NCBI RefSeq assembly: GCF_014851395.1
Contig: NW_024044681.1
Coordinates: 7,016,879 to 7,080,878 of the forward strand
From: Micropterus salmoides
Lineage: Eukaryota; Chordata; Actinopteri; Centrarchiformes; Centrarchidae
Reading direction: 5' to 3'
Length of the DNA stretch: 64,000 bases
Numbering within the stretch: the stretch's first letter is position 1; each line of letters opens with the position of its first letter. Under the pieces are notes generated by a model. That model made no database searches and had not been told where the DNA came from. It saw only the letters and a list, made by a program, of their open reading frames with translations. The translations under genes and the position numbers were made by a program. Below, in pieces: positions 22,401-34,600 of this stretch.

Positions 22401-25400
22401 CTGATGCCTGCTCTGTGCGTTTGACCTGATGCGGTGACGCTTTGTGTTGATTTAACATCCGGCAAAGGCCAAAAACCAACCTGAGTGGAACGTAACAAAT
22501 ACAACCTGCAGAAGTCAAAGAAACCAGATCACAGTTACTAAACGAGTCTGTCACGGTGTGTTTCTGGGGGCCGGCACTTACAGATGACTCGGAGTGCCGG
22601 GGGAGGAGCTTTGGACCGCCAGGAGGAGGGCGCACACCTTAAATCAGTGGTCGGCAATCTGGCCCGCAGCCAGATCGCTTTGATAGCAGAAAAATAAACA
22701 ATAAATAAACTGATAGCTGAAACAGTTACTCACACAATCACTTCCTCTTAAGTGATTGGGCCTCCAAAATAAAAGCGTGAGAACGTTTCTTTGCAGCAAT
22801 GCTTTATGTCAGTTTAATTGAGAGCTCCCACCTGAAAAGTTCTGAAGGACATTCAAAAGAGTCTCTGGCTTGACGCACCTCTGAAACAGCCGTCAGTAAA
22901 CGTGTAATTGGATCCCCCTGGAATCCAGCGGCACAGCCGCTGTTTTGTCCGGCGTCAACTCACACTGAAGTGTTTGAGCAGCGCAGCGTTCAGCCTACAC
23001 GTTGTTAATTTGTCATTTTGTGTGCTTCACCTACAGATCACAGCTCTCTGCAGGCTAACGTTACATATCCACATGGAGCATTTCATTGGATCATACATTA
23101 CATACGTTATTTTGAAAGTCAACCAGATTCTCAATGCTGTCCTGTGTCTGACTTCCTGCCCGGTTCATCTGCTCTGCAGCTTCAGTCAAAAATAGACTGG
23201 CAGTGGATATTGAACTTTAGCCAAACTTGTGCATGTAACAGGTTTGCAAAGTGAAAAAGCCCAAAGGGAGTTCCCATCTCCCACAGAAAACTCTGCTCTG
23301 AACTGAAAACAGCTCGTTTGTAGTCCAGCCAGTTGTTCCTGTGATGTAGAGAGAGAGCTCAGTTAAAACTTTACAGATGAAAGATCCTTTGGTTACAGAT
23401 TAATAACTCACCACTCTGAAACTCTCGCTCCGGTCCACGGGTGTTTCTCAAAAACCAAGAATGCAAAGAACGGACTTGTGTTCCTGGGGAGAACGTTCTT
23501 GCTAGTCTTTCTTGGAAGAAGGAACTTACAATGTCATGAGCACACAGAACGCCGCTGACGGTTTGAGACGATGCGTTCTTGCTGGTATTGCGCAATACCC
23601 CCAGCACAGAGAGATTTCTCTGATTAGTCTAACAGCCGGGCTTCATCCCCCAAAACAAACAGCTCAGAATCGGGTTCATTGTAGGTTTTAACTTACAACT
23701 TTTAAGCAAATACTGTGACCACAACTCTACTGTACACTAACAATGTAATGTCTAATATAATAATAATAATAATAAAGCAAAGGCGTTCCCCTTTCATACT
23801 ATTTCTGACGACGTCTCACAAGACCAGATTTCTCTGTACATCATCCAGATGTCTCTTGATTAAAGTTAAAATCTTACAAAATTACTCAGAATGTAGTGAC
23901 AGAATCACAGCGGTACAAACGTTAAAACCATCTCACAGCTGTGGGTCTTTGCTCTGCCGTTGTTGCTGGACGTGTTGGCTGCAGGTCTGCCTGTCTGAAG
24001 GCTCTGTGAGCTGATCCGGCCGGCCGGCTCGTTAGCTTCGGCTGCAGAGCGTCACAACTCGCCATCAAACCTGCTCAGAAGTGGATTTAGTGATGAAATG
24101 TTTGCCAAGCCGTTCGGCAACACGTACGGCTGAACCCGAGCTGTTTACCGGCTTCTCGCTGACCTGTATCACTCCATAGCTAAAACGATGACAAATATAT
24201 AACCATGTAAACCTGTTCTGGTACAACCTCTAAATAAGATTATGAACCTCAAAATACAGAATACCACCTCTTTAATGCTGCGTCAGGTCCGACAGGAAGT
24301 GCTGCTGAAGGTTGAATTCTGTCAGCTCTTATTTTCATTCTTCACTTTGAGAAATAGAAACCAGGACGTGTCTGATCGTGAAAATCAGATTATTTTTGAC
24401 GGAGGGAAATGAAAGATTGATCGTTGCTCGGCCCTGACTGTCCTCCTCTCTCCTCAGCCGACCTGGTGAACCTGCCCGAGGAGCCCATCAAGGAGGAGGA
24501 GGAGGAAGAGGACGAGGACGAGGACATGGAGGAGGACGACAGGGTGGTGGAGTACAAAGAGCGAGGGGACAGGGCCCCCCGGGCGCTGGGGGCGGGGCTT
24601 CATAGCCGGGTGGAGCGCTCTCCGTCTCCCTGGTCGGAGTCGGACGAGATGGACTACGACCTGGAGCTGAAGATGATCTCCACGCCGTCGCCGAAGAAGA
24701 GCAAGAAGATGACGATGTACGCCGACGAGCTGGACACCCACCTGAAGAGCATCCGGTCAGAGTCCAGACAGGAAGTGCATCAGAGCTTTTAATTTGGAAA
24801 ACCAGTCTGATTCAACTGTTTGTTGTGTTGTGGGCAGGAACCGGATCGGGGGGGCGGGGTCCGGATCACAGAGCAGGCCCAAATCTGCGTCGCCCACCAA
24901 GGTGACGGACGTCCGGCAGCTGCTGGAGGAGAAAAGACAAGGGCTCTCTGGGAGCAGACAGCGCCCCCCGGTGGCCGTCGGCGGAAAGACAGGTGAGCTG
25001 TTAGTCAGACGCCGCTCAAAATTATGACGTCACCGGCTGAACGCTGACTGTGCGCACGCCGCTTGTTTGCAGACGTGCGGCAGCGTCTGGGGAAAAGGCG
25101 TTACTCTCCCGAAAGACGCCGCTCCCCCTCCCCCGTCTCCCCCAGAGAGACACCTCCGGCCAGAGAACCAATCAGAGACGTGCATCGCAGGCTGGGCGTG
25201 GCCAGTCAAGACAACAGAGGCGTCTTCTCCGGTTCGTCTAAAGACAGGAAGACAGGTAGGAAACAGCTGATGTGAAAGTCCCACAGCTTCTAAAAGCAGC
25301 TGATGTTTGTAGTGACCGCTGTGTGTCTCTGCAGGCGGCCTGTGGAGCAGACTCGGCAGCGGCGGCGGCGGCGACGACAGCAGCAGCGCCAGACGTCACG

Positions 25401-25675
25401 AGAGCAGAGCGGGCGGCAGTTCGGGTCTCTTCTCCTCCTCCTCGGGCCGGAAAGACGCCGGAGACGCCGCCGGCAGTAAGGGCAAGCGAGGCGACGGAGA
25501 GGAGGAAGAGGAGGTGGAGGAGGAAGACGACTCGACGCTGCAGAAGATGTGGGGCGCCATGATCAAACAGAAGCAGGAGCGTCTGACCCACAAGATGAAG
25601 AAGAGCCGGCTGGACAACCTGCCGTCGCTGCAGATCGAGATCAGCCGCGACAGCAGCGACGACTCGGACGCCTGA
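16408..25675 (+). CDS. NCBP3: Nuclear cap-binding protein subunit 3, complete (13 coding exons, 679 aa)
   Basis: Coding exons: 16408-16590, 17525-17590, 17723-17828, 17936-18061, 20248-20367, 20450-20592, 20688-20796, 21624-21723, 22252-22361, 24458-24755, 24838-24992, 25073-25255, 25335-25675; all junctions are GT/AG and phases agree (2040 nt). The start is fixed by MAAVRSLRVSVK, matching the family N-terminus. Conserved blocks: MEVEEGELE and RSLKEL (about 38-60), RRYENKAG and ITGIDVTSK (64-83), an RRM-like domain (about 119-180), ESLLRNDLRP, YYMKYGNPNYGGMKGILSNSW, SDEMDYDLELKMISTPSPKK, and a C-terminal SRLDNLPSLQIEISR. The WLDD motif linked to cap binding in the human protein reads WIDD at residues 155-158. 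The family forms an alternative nuclear cap-binding complex with NCBP1 and joins TREX/EJC factors in poly(A) RNA export. It is longer than the human 620 aa, mainly in acidic and Ser-rich linkers. Intron 4 carries a large minisatellite. Confidence 0.96.
18255..20112. repeat. GC-rich minisatellite in NCBP3 intron 4
   Basis: About 1.86 kb built of two modules: a 16-bp unit (AGCGCGGCAGTAAAGA and variants) and a 10-bp unit (AGCGCGGCAG), joined in varying order, with a flanking variant type (AACGCGGCAGTGAACA) toward the left end. It fills most of intron 4 (18062-20247). Antisense frames of 643 and 712 codons cross it, but they are produced by the repeat: a 16-bp unit gives the same 16-residue cycle in every frame and contains no stop. 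They are not annotated as genes. Confidence 0.95.
20797..20826. repeat. CA microsatellite starting at the intron 7 donor of NCBP3
   Basis: The intron opens GTAACACACACA and continues as a CA run for about 28 bp, so the repeat begins at intron position 4-5. Confidence 0.85.
20832..21585. mobile_element. hAT-like MITE, possibly composite, in NCBP3 intron 7
   Basis: The left end reads CAGGGCTGTGCAATAAAAC and the right end on the minus strand reads AGGGCTGGGTGATACGGCC, matching the ends of related copies at 32576-32890 and 62722-63645. The right subterminal part (AAACCTGAAAGAAATAAAGA near 21476) is also shared. The middle does not match the other copies, so this may be a composite or nested element. 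No clear target duplication. Confidence 0.55.
21890..22115. repeat. Fragment of the same MITE family as 27565-28235 (NCBP3 intron 8)
   Basis: Shared stretches with 27590-27870 include CTCCCGTCCAGACT, AAACGATGACGC, CTGATTGGCTCT and GTCATGCAAAGCAGAAACAC in the same order and orientation. It lacks the outer terminal repeats, so it is a truncated copy. Confidence 0.7.
22650..22925 (+). repeat. Interspersed repeat, hAT-like, in NCBP3 intron 9
   Basis: Begins near CAATCTGGCCCGCAGCC. It matches 62990-63235 over about 240 bp (AGCAATGCTTTATG, GGACATTCAAAAGAG versus a close variant, and CGTCAGTAAACGTGT are shared), which shows a dispersed family. The GGCCCGC-type terminus resembles vertebrate hAT ends; classification is tentative. 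The rest of intron 9 (to 24457) shows nothing further. Confidence 0.55.
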
Positions 25676-26866
25676 ACCCGGAGCCTCGACGGAGGAAGGA
25701 GGCGTTCAGATCTGTTTCCTCCGAGTACAAACAGAAAGACACGAAGCTGTCGGGCTGCAGATCTGAGGCCGCTGTGGTCGCGTTTCATTTACTGTGTGTC
25801 TCCCGTCTGTGGATGGATTACTGAACGGGTCCACCAGGCACAGGCCCCGGGGCCCCAGGCGTCCAAACACAAACTCCACTAACGTCTGCATCTGGCGTGG
25901 AAGCATGAATTTCTTAGAATGTCTCTCCAGAGAGGTTTTACTCGTAAAATTTGTCACCTGCTAAATTTGCATTCATTTTCCGCCTGTTTCGGGGGGTCTT
26001 GCTCCTCCGTCAGACCGGCGGGGGGGTCTTCTACATGTCTGTGCCCCGGGGCCCGTTGTTGCGTAATCCATCCATGGTCCTGTCGATATATTAAATATCT
26101 GTGCCAGCCAAAAAACAAGAGGCGCACCCTGCATTTCATCAGCAAGTCATTCCTTCCTTACTGTGGAGGTGTTAGACCCCCCCACCCCCGGCTGTGAGAC
26201 GTCACGAGACCTCGGTGTCCTCTGAGACGTGAACGCTCAGCCCCCGGCGGTCGTATGGACGCCTCGCTCGGGACCATTCCTCAGCTCTTTGAGCTCTCCG
26301 CCTGCAGCTCGAACCAGCACCAAACCTCATTTACAAAAAGTGTGTTTTTAGGTTTCCCCTCTCCCCCGTTCAGTCTGAGCAGAGATGAGATGTCCGGTCC
26401 TCCCTGTGGACGGCGGCGGGAGAAAGAAAAGACTGACTGTAAAAGTATTGAAATAAGAAGCAACTTGACTCCACCCACCTGATGAACTCTCAGGAGAGTG
26501 TGGAAGTTTCCTGACTGTGGGACACTTTCGTACATTTTTTTAATCATCTGTTCTGTTTTCAAAGATGGCTTCCTGTCGGTCTTCCTACAGTTTCTCTGAT
26601 TTGTGTCATTTTGTAGTTTAATTTTTTCATTTTTTAAATGGAAACTTTTGGGGGCCACGGGGACCGTAGGACACGGGTCAGGTGGCATCACTGCTGGTCA
26701 TGAATATAGAAAACTATTAAAACGTTGGCTGGTGCTTCATCTGCTATTTCTGATTCATTTCATTTGGGATTTGGTGGAAAAACAGGCAGCTTCTAACTTT
26801 AACTTCAGTTTATATTCTGTCCACAGGCAGAGTGAATATTTACGCCGTCACTCCCACGTGAGTCGA
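25676..26866 (+). other. NCBP3: Probable NCBP3 3' UTR
   Basis: No other gene begins here. Candidate poly(A) signals on the plus strand are ATTAAA at 26716-26721 and AATAAA at 26971-26976; the second lies inside the MITE just downstream. The true transcript end cannot be decided from sequence alone. Confidence 0.45.
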
Positions 26867-27069
26867 CAGGGCTGAACAATTAATGAAATCACTAAATGTG
26901 TGACTCTACACATCCTGTTCTTCAGACTCTTTGTTTGGTACAGATCTCTATAATTATTTAAATGCTTTTCAATAAATGAGAATAATTATGATTATTCACC
27001 CTAACTTCGCAAATCATATCACAATATTAGTCAAAATAATTGCAATTCTTTCTGAGTAGTTCAGCCCTG
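26867..27069. mobile_element. Short TIR element (MITE), about 0.2 kb
   Basis: The left end CAGGGCTGAACAA and the right end on the minus strand, CAGGGCTGAACTA, are inverted repeats with one mismatch in 13. The interior is AT-rich and non-coding. It contains an AATAAA in NCBP3 orientation at 26971. Confidence 0.7.
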
Positions 27070-27564
27070 ATTGTCGGTAAGCTGTAAAGAAAAACTTTTA
27101 AATATTCTCTATTTTCTTGTCCGTTAAGGGAAAACCTCTCAACTGGAGACGCAAAGAGAGATGTGGCGTCTAAAGGCTGTCGGCTGCAGCAGGCGGTGAG
27201 ATAACTTAATGTTTCACTTTATAAGATGTCCGTCTCAGCGTCCCAGTGACGTCTTCAAACGTCTCGTTTTCTCCCCCAACAAATCCAAACATCCTCAGAG
27301 TTTTCGATGATTTTGTCAGAGAATAGAAACGCGTTCTACTGGAGGAAACAAGTTTTACTTCACGCCGTTAACCTCGCAGGCGGCTTCTCGTTCCCGTCAT
27401 GTAGAGGAGCTGCTGACGTTACTCCAGCACAACAAACTCCTCTCGCTCGTTTCCTCCAGCGTCTTCCTGCAACAACTCTCCTCTTACGAGATTTCAGAGC
27501 GAGACTTCAGTTTCCTGTTAAAAACAACGGGGGTCACCCGGAGTCCCACCTGGTGTAACAAACT
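27070..27564. other. Intergenic, no gene recognised
   Basis: Sequence between two MITEs with no supported exon. Confidence 0.45.
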
Positions 27565-28235
27565 TAGGCCCCGCCCACGCTGTTGCGTTTTGGGTTTAAA
27601 ACGGAGACCTTTTGCTCCGTTTGCTCCTCCCGTCCAGACTAAAACGGGGAAGTTTGAAAACGCTGCCGACCACGTTTTTTGTTTTTAAAACAAAGCGTTT
27701 TAGTGCGGCCGGGCAAAAACGGAGCACTTTAGAAACGATGACGCGGACGCTCACGCTCGGCTCTCTGATTGGCTCTCATAAGTCATGCAAAGCAGAAACA
27801 CGATGCTGCTGACAGAGTTTTTGATTAGGTATTTTTATTAAAATACTTTGTACCGTGCAAACAACACTCACAGCTGACACTTGTCCTGTGCATGACGCCA
27901 TAATTACTTTGCGGTGACTCCCAGTCTGTTTCCCGCCGCCACAGCCGCTTTTAACTCCCGTGTTACATTCAGTAACAGTCCCAGCTCGTTATTGGTGCAT
28001 GCAAAACAAAATCTGGAGCGGTTCTTCGTCTGCATTACTTTATTCTTTCGCCAAATCTTCTGTAACAACAGAATAGACCATCTGCTTCATGTTTACGCCG
28101 GCACGCACACGCCCAGCGTACGTGAACGGCCACCAGCTGTGCGTTTTCAGTCTTTTTAGTGTAGACGGAGATCATATTCATTTTAATTCTCCGTTTGTAA
28201 ACTAAAACGGAGCAGTGTGGACGGGGCCCGAGCCT
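27565..28235. mobile_element. hAT-like MITE with GGCCCCG-type ends (about 0.66 kb)
   Basis: The left end contains AGGCCCCGCCCACGCTG, followed within 20 bp by AAAACGGAG. The right end read on the minus strand contains GGGCCCCGTCCACACTG, also followed by CTCCGTTTTAG. The interior is non-coding and shared with the fragment at 21890-22115. The ends fit a widespread teleost non-autonomous DNA transposon; the superfamily is inferred from memory. Confidence 0.65.
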
Positions 28236-29002
28236 GTCGCTGGCAACAGGAAGCGCTTATTGTGGACGCCATTTTCACGAAGGAATAGTCTGCAAGCTGA
28301 AGAATCTACTGCACAGACTCAGAACTTTCTGTACCTACGAGTCATTTCAACACCAACATGTGGAAACAGGTTTTAAAATAGAGAAATTACCCTTTAAGTG
28401 ATATTTCCAATGTATTTTTTCTTGTAATAGTACAGTGTGGTATTAATTAACTTTTACTGCAGTAAAGGACCTGAGTACTGCATGTTAGACTGGATCACAG
28501 CGGTACATCTGTCCACCCGGTCCGGTGTCTGATGACTGTGTCTAATAATATCCAGGCAGTTAGTTTGCATCCCTACATGGCAGCTGAGACGCTGACGGGG
28601 TTGACGCTCGGTCTTCACACGTTGCTCACAACACGTGGAAACAAGTCGACACGCGAGGGTAAAATCTGGTGTGAAGTAAAGTTCAGATATATTTTAGTTA
28701 TTGTTTGACAGCAAAGAAACCAAACTGCCAACATGCAGAAGTTTCATCAGACGGGTCGACAAAAGACACTCGCCCGTCCGGAGAAATCTGTCGTAATCGG
28801 CTCCTTTTTAAAATGTCTTAAAACCCAACGTGGATTTTCTTCAGGTACAAAGGACGGTACACTTGATGCAATAAAAAATAAATGTTTGGTGAGAGCAGCT
28901 GAGCGACAACAGAAGACAACCTGAAACACAACGCCCTAAACACACATTCTGACTCCCTCCAATCTCTGAATGCAGTACTTACATGGTATTTTATATACGT
29001 GT
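28236..29002. other. Intergenic, no gene recognised
   Basis: Contains a short segment near 28420-28480 with AGTA/TACT-rich low complexity typical of fish intergenic DNA, and nothing coding. Confidence 0.45.
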
Positions 29003-29022
29003 GCACACACACACACACACAC
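29003..29022. repeat. CA microsatellite
   Basis: A run of about ten CA units directly beside the left end of the Tc1-like element. Confidence 0.85.
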
Positions 29023-29730
29023 TATTATAAGTACAACACTTTTGTTTTTGCCCCCATTCATCATGAGCTGAACTCAAAGATCTAAGACTTTCGCTATGTA
29101 CACAAAAGGCCTATTTCTCTTAAATATTGGGGATTGCACAGGTGTCCCTTAGGCTGGCCACAATAAAAGGCCACTCCATAATGTGCAGTTCCATCACACA
29201 GCACAATGCCACAGATGTCTTAAGTTTTGAGGGAGCGTGCAGTTGGCATGCTGACTGCAGGAACGTCCACAGAGCTTTTGCCGTGAATTGAACGTTCATT
29301 TCTTTACCATAAGCCGTCTCCTCATTTGGGTCTCGACCTGACTGCAACTTCACGTTGTCGTTGAAGAGGAGTGGACCAAAACTCCACAGGCCACAATCAA
29401 CAACCTGATCTACTGTATGTGAAGGAGATGTGTTGCACTGCGTGAGGCAAATGGTGGTCACACCAGATACTGACTGGTTTCTAGACCCCCCCCGAGAGTG
29501 AAACTGCACATTTTGGAGTGGCCTTTTATTGTGGCCAGCCTAAGGCACACCTGTGCAGTCCCCGTGCTGTCTTGATATGGCACACCTGTGAGGTGGATGG
29601 ATTATCTCGACAAAGGAGAAGTGCTCACTAACACAGATTTTGACAGATTTCTGAACAATATTTGAGGAATTCTTAGATGAATTGGGGTAAAAACAAAAGG
29701 GTCGCCTTTTATAATTTTGTACAGTACTTA
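29020..29730. mobile_element. Internally deleted Tc1/mariner-like element with long terminal inverted repeats
   Basis: The left 29025-29185 and right 29510-29730 regions are inverted copies of each other. For example, AGGCTGGCCACAATAAAAGG on the left is matched by CCTTTTATTGTGGCCAGCCT on the right, and TTTTGTTTTTGCCCC near 29041 pairs with GGGGTAAAAACAAAA near 29684. That gives terminal repeats of roughly 200 bp. The interior keeps only scraps of a transposase region (about 29260-29350), so it is a non-autonomous deletion derivative. Confidence 0.8.
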
Positions 29731-31259
29731 AGTAAATATACTTAATTACTGTCCACCACTAATTTACATGCATGTTTTTTGTTTTTTTTTTTTTATTCTA
29801 ATTTTAAATATTCCCAAAAGCCAATGTTTTTCTCACCTGAAAAAGCTTTGTGAAAATTCAGAATTCGGGTTTTCAGATTTTAGTACGAGGTAAATGTTTT
29901 TATCAGATATTCCAACAGGGTTGTAGAAGTAAATGCAGTTTGAAGTTCCCTTCTGCTACACAGCACACAATATAAATGATAAAACACTGACATGGTCTTA
30001 CAGTAATATGTTCAGAATATGAAAATCTAAAAATTTCAGTCTGGTAATCTTTTGGTTCATTTAGCAGTTTCAACACACTGGAGGCCACAGTTGCACACTG
30101 ATCACATGTCTACAGGCCTTGTTACATCACACGTTTCATATTTTAATATCTCCCAACATTACATTGTAAAATATATTTACTGCATAAGATGTATTTGTTA
30201 TGTTTATTATAATATTAATCTTAAAAAGCTGCATTTTAACCCTGAAACTCGTGACCTGAGTGACGCCATTACTTCGGCCTCACATGTTGTTGTGTTTGAT
30301 GAAACGTCTCACTGTGCATTCACGTGGTGTCGGAAGAAATCGGAAATATTATTCGCAGACTGGGAAAATGCAGTTGAACGCCCCCCTGAAGTCTGAACAA
30401 CAGCCCGGAAAGTCTGACAAAAGTTCGGTATTATACTGAACTATATACATACATGGCAGATTGTTAGAAACGTTTGATTAATAGTGCAAAATCACGTGTT
30501 GCACATTCAGTTTTGCTGATGTGTATCATGGTGTTAAGTTCTACCTTAGTTTGCTGCCCCTGTAGAGTGAACTAGACTAATTAGGAAAGTTATTTATTAG
30601 CAGAAACTCCCCTATTTTCTGGGAGAAATGCCAAATCGTTGCAGCAAAATATATCTCCTCATGGTTTGAACTGAGGGCAACCAGTGGAAACTCTACACTG
30701 ATAAATATATTAAATAATTGGACTGTACAATTTTAAAATCATTATTTTCATTGTTTGTTATTTTAGTAATTGTTCTTTTATTTGTTTTATTTTTAATTTC
30801 ACATTTGATACTGATTTTTTAGTTGTTATTTATTGTTTGTCTTTTAATACACACACCGGTTAGAGTCATTTGATGAACCCTATGAACTGAATTCACAACA
30901 CATGTTTACTGTTTTATTTACTTTATTTAATGAACTGTATGAAATTCATCGTTCTTTTGTAATTTATTTGTAGCCTTGGCAATATTGTTGTTTTGCATTC
31001 ATGCCAATAAAGCTGAATTCAACTGCTTTAAATGTATTAGCAGTATTTGCATTACAAGCAATATTTTAGTGGTTTTAGGTAATTTACTGGTACAGTAACA
31101 ACAAAAAACACTTTATAAATAATAGAAAAACTGCGTAGCTGGATGACAGTCCACATTCCGAGCACACCGATGTCTGAAGAGCTGGGGATGGGGGACCATC
31201 CGAGGTGCATTTGAACGCAGCACGGATGTCTTCCGTTATGTAACGATAAGCTCACACCG
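29731..31259. other. AT-rich intergenic region upstream of PCF11
   Basis: No supported gene. Contains a poly-T tract near 29778-29794 and scattered AATAAA motifs in AT-rich DNA (for example near 31006), which have no assigned transcript. Confidence 0.45.
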
Positions 31260-31606
31260 CTTTAATCTGATTGGCTCATTTGTGTGCCTGTGATTCTGTC
31301 GAACCAATGAAAACGAAAGATCCCGCCCAGGCGGCCTGAAGCGAGCCAATGAGTCTGCGGTGACGTCACGCCAGATATTAAAGGTTCCACGTGACGTATG
31401 AGGCCTTCAGTTACAGTCGCCATTTTGTCGTCGTCGTTAACGGGCAGAGAAGGACGACAGAAATATCTAAACCACGACTCCCGGCGTTATTTCTCACCGA
31501 GTCAGGGCAGAACAGATCGCTACATGAGTTCATGGACTGCCTGCTAATCAATGGTTATGGTATTTACAAGCCCGGTGTAGGTTTTCCCGCGTCGCTCAGC
31601 TCAAAG
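31260..31606 (+). promoter_or_regulatory. PCF11: PCF11 promoter and 5' UTR (inferred)
   Basis: A TATA-less cluster of housekeeping promoter motifs precedes the gene: CCAAT boxes at 31270-31274 (inverted), 31304-31308 and 31346-31350; a palindromic CRE TGACGTCA at 31361-31368; an E-box CACGTG at 31388-31393; and a YY1-like CGCCATTTTG at 31418-31427. The last suits a transcription start nearby, leaving about 180 bp of 5' UTR. The motifs are direct observations; function is inferred. Confidence 0.65.
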
Positions 31607-34600
31607 ATGGACGACAAAGCGGCGAGGGAAGACGCCTGCCGGGAGTACCAGTCCTCTCTGGAAGACCTCACCTTCAACAGCAAGCCGCACATCAACATGC
31701 TGACCATCCTGGCCGAGGAAAACCTCAACTTCGCCAAGGATATCGTCGCTATTATTGAAGCGCAAATAAGCAAGGTTTTTATAAATATAGAATACTTTCA
31801 ATTCCAGATGCTTTCATGTCCGTGTATGTTAGTTTTAAAGGCCCCAGTCGTCGAGCAGGATGTGCTGTTGTGTGTTAGCTACGCACGTTAGCTAATAAAC
31901 ATGGCGGCTGTCGAGTGGCGCTGCTGTCTTTATTAAAACCCACATTTCTGTGTATTAAAGTGGAACAGCTCGTTTATTCATTCATATTTAGAGTCCAAAT
32001 AAGAAAGTATTCATCTTTTAAAAGTTTTGTCCAAACTCGACGCACTTTATGTGAAATTTATATATTTGTGCTTCTGGCCACTGAAGTTAAAATCCACCGT
32101 AAAATAGTTTGTTTTAAAGTCTGGATGAAGTTTTAGGTGAACATGACGATGAAGTTAATGTTAAATTACGTCGAGGTCGACAGACAATGACCTATTGTGA
32201 CTAAACACGTGTTTGTTTGTTTTTTGGTAAAGTTAATCTACTAAAACATCGTTGAGATAATAAAGTAAATCCTGCTATTTATTGTTTACTTCCTCTAAAA
32301 GCAAGCAAACGCTGTTTATATACCACAGCAGAAGTTATAAAGCAGGAGAGATGAAATGACAGGAGACATTGTGTGAACACATGAGAGAACTGAATGTACT
32401 ACCCAAAAGATAAGTCCTAATATCAAGAGAGCGCTGTAGAAAACAAATAAAATGGCTTTTTATACACATGGGAGGCTGATGGGAGTCCAGAAGAAACAAC
32501 AGCACAATTATCATGTTAGGTTTTAAGTCTAATTAGCTTTTATGTGTTCCTTAAATATAATATAACCTCTAAGAAAGGGCTACGCAATAAACAATTATCA
32601 AAATATAATTGTCCTCAATATAAATATTTGATTTCATTAATTAGAATCAGCCCTAGTTTTTCTTTTAAGATATTTATTTATTTATTTACTTGAGAAAAAG
32701 ATTTTTACTTAATTTTACTCGTGCATTCTGGTTGAGCTGTTTGGCATCAAGTGTTCATTCTGAACATAAAGTTAAAAGTTTAAATCCACAACTAACCATC
32801 TGGTTTCTTTCACTCCGCAGCAAAAAAAATCAGCCTTTAAACTTTAAAGAAATAGTAATTTGACATTTATCCTGATAATCGCCCAGCCCTATTATTTTTT
32901 TTTTTAATAAACATTAGTAGATTGTTCCAGGAGCAACAAAAGCACAGACGGTGTGTTCGGTTTTCAGCCTCGAATCAGTCTAACTATCTTTTTATGTGTT
33001 TCTGGAGTATAATAAATCCTCTGAGAGCAGGTAAAGACTTATCTCCATTTGCACGTTTGGCTCTAAGCCTCCTGAAAGAGTCATGTGACAACTGCTGGAA
33101 TCTTGATTGTCTAAAGTAGTGACCTAAAAGACAAAGTCCATGTGTTAATAGTGCATAATGTATAGATAATTAGTTAGACTTAGCTGTTATGGTGGATTTT
33201 GACTTTAACACGTGTTTTGGCCGCTCATGTCCCTGCAGTCCTTTTTCTTTACTGATCTGCTGATTGAGGCCAGACCACATGTGTTAATGCATACTGTCGG
33301 GTAGCTGCTGTTGACCACAGGAGACACGGCCTACTATAGAAATGCGTCTCAGTCAGCAGTTTTGCCTCAGGTACCTCTGTGGTCAGTGTTTGCACGTTTG
33401 ACACGACAGAAGCTTTGCTCAGATCAGGAAAACAAACGTTTCTCTGCATTACTTCACTAGTGGATTTTGAATTACTGAAATGTCATTGAATGGTTAAAAA
33501 TGTTTATAATAAAAAATGTGAAATGTGCTTTTTGTCATTTTTTATTTCCCAGTGTAATTTATTGGTATGACTCTGGTTTACATTCACTGACACGTCTGAC
33601 TCGGCTTGTTCGGACTGGTTGTTTAAACATTAACTCAGCTGATGCTGCACAGTTTAGTAACAGACTTAAGAGTTTAAATGCAGCTTCTTTAACTTAACGC
33701 CTACAGATCACGTGTCCTACTCTCTTTAATAGGTTATCAATGTTTTTTTTTAAACAACTGAAGGGTCAAACTTTGAAAGAGTGAGTGAATAAAACTCACT
33801 GGGTAAAACTGGCTCATGTGTCATCTGGGTAAAGTACAAAGAGTGGTTTAAGGAAGAAAACCCTCTTTGGAGGTAAAAAGGTTCCTGGAGATCGGACTGG
33901 ACTCGCCCCCTTTTTAAACCCCTTTGTGCATCATGGACGTGTTTTTCCTCCTCTTGACTGGAGCGTCCTGAGGTCACGGTGGAAGATGATGTTCTGATGA
34001 TGGTCTTGTTTTTTGGGATTGATCAGAGGAGCGTTTTTATTCCAGAACGAAGAAAAAGACTGTAAACTATTATTTTAAATCTTGAACTTTTTCCTCTTCC
34101 TATCAGACGTGTCGACACATTTCCCCCCCCCTCACTCTGCACAGACTGTTTTTGGCTTTTTCACTCGGGGTGGCGAGGGGGGAGGGCGGCCTCGCCGCTG
34201 TTGATCCTGTCACATTGTACTTGAAGCATTGTGTCTGAAATGTTGGTTTTTAACCCCTGTTGTTTTCTAAACTTGTTGAGTTCTCTATTGCTCCAGGCCC
34301 CATCTGCCGAGAAGCTTCCAGTTTTGTACTTAGTGGATTCCATAGTGAAGAATGTTGGAGGAGAGTACCTTGCAGTGTTTGCTAAAAACCTAATCACTTC
34401 ATTTATATGTGTCTTTGAAAAGGTACAGTTCTCTTTCCTGCCGTTCAGCATTGTTTTAAAACATTTAAGCTCTAAAAGTCTTCACTTCCCTGCTGTTTGT
34501 GTTGCTTGCTTTCCACGTGTGACCTCTGCTCCTGTTGTACTTCCCATAGTCCTGCTAATAAAAGTTTGTACCAGAAACATTTTACATTTCTTCTAACCTG

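Noticed and set aside
24454..25591. Minus-strand frames over NCBP3 exons 10-13
   Set aside because: Antisense shadows of acidic and Arg/Ser-rich exons.
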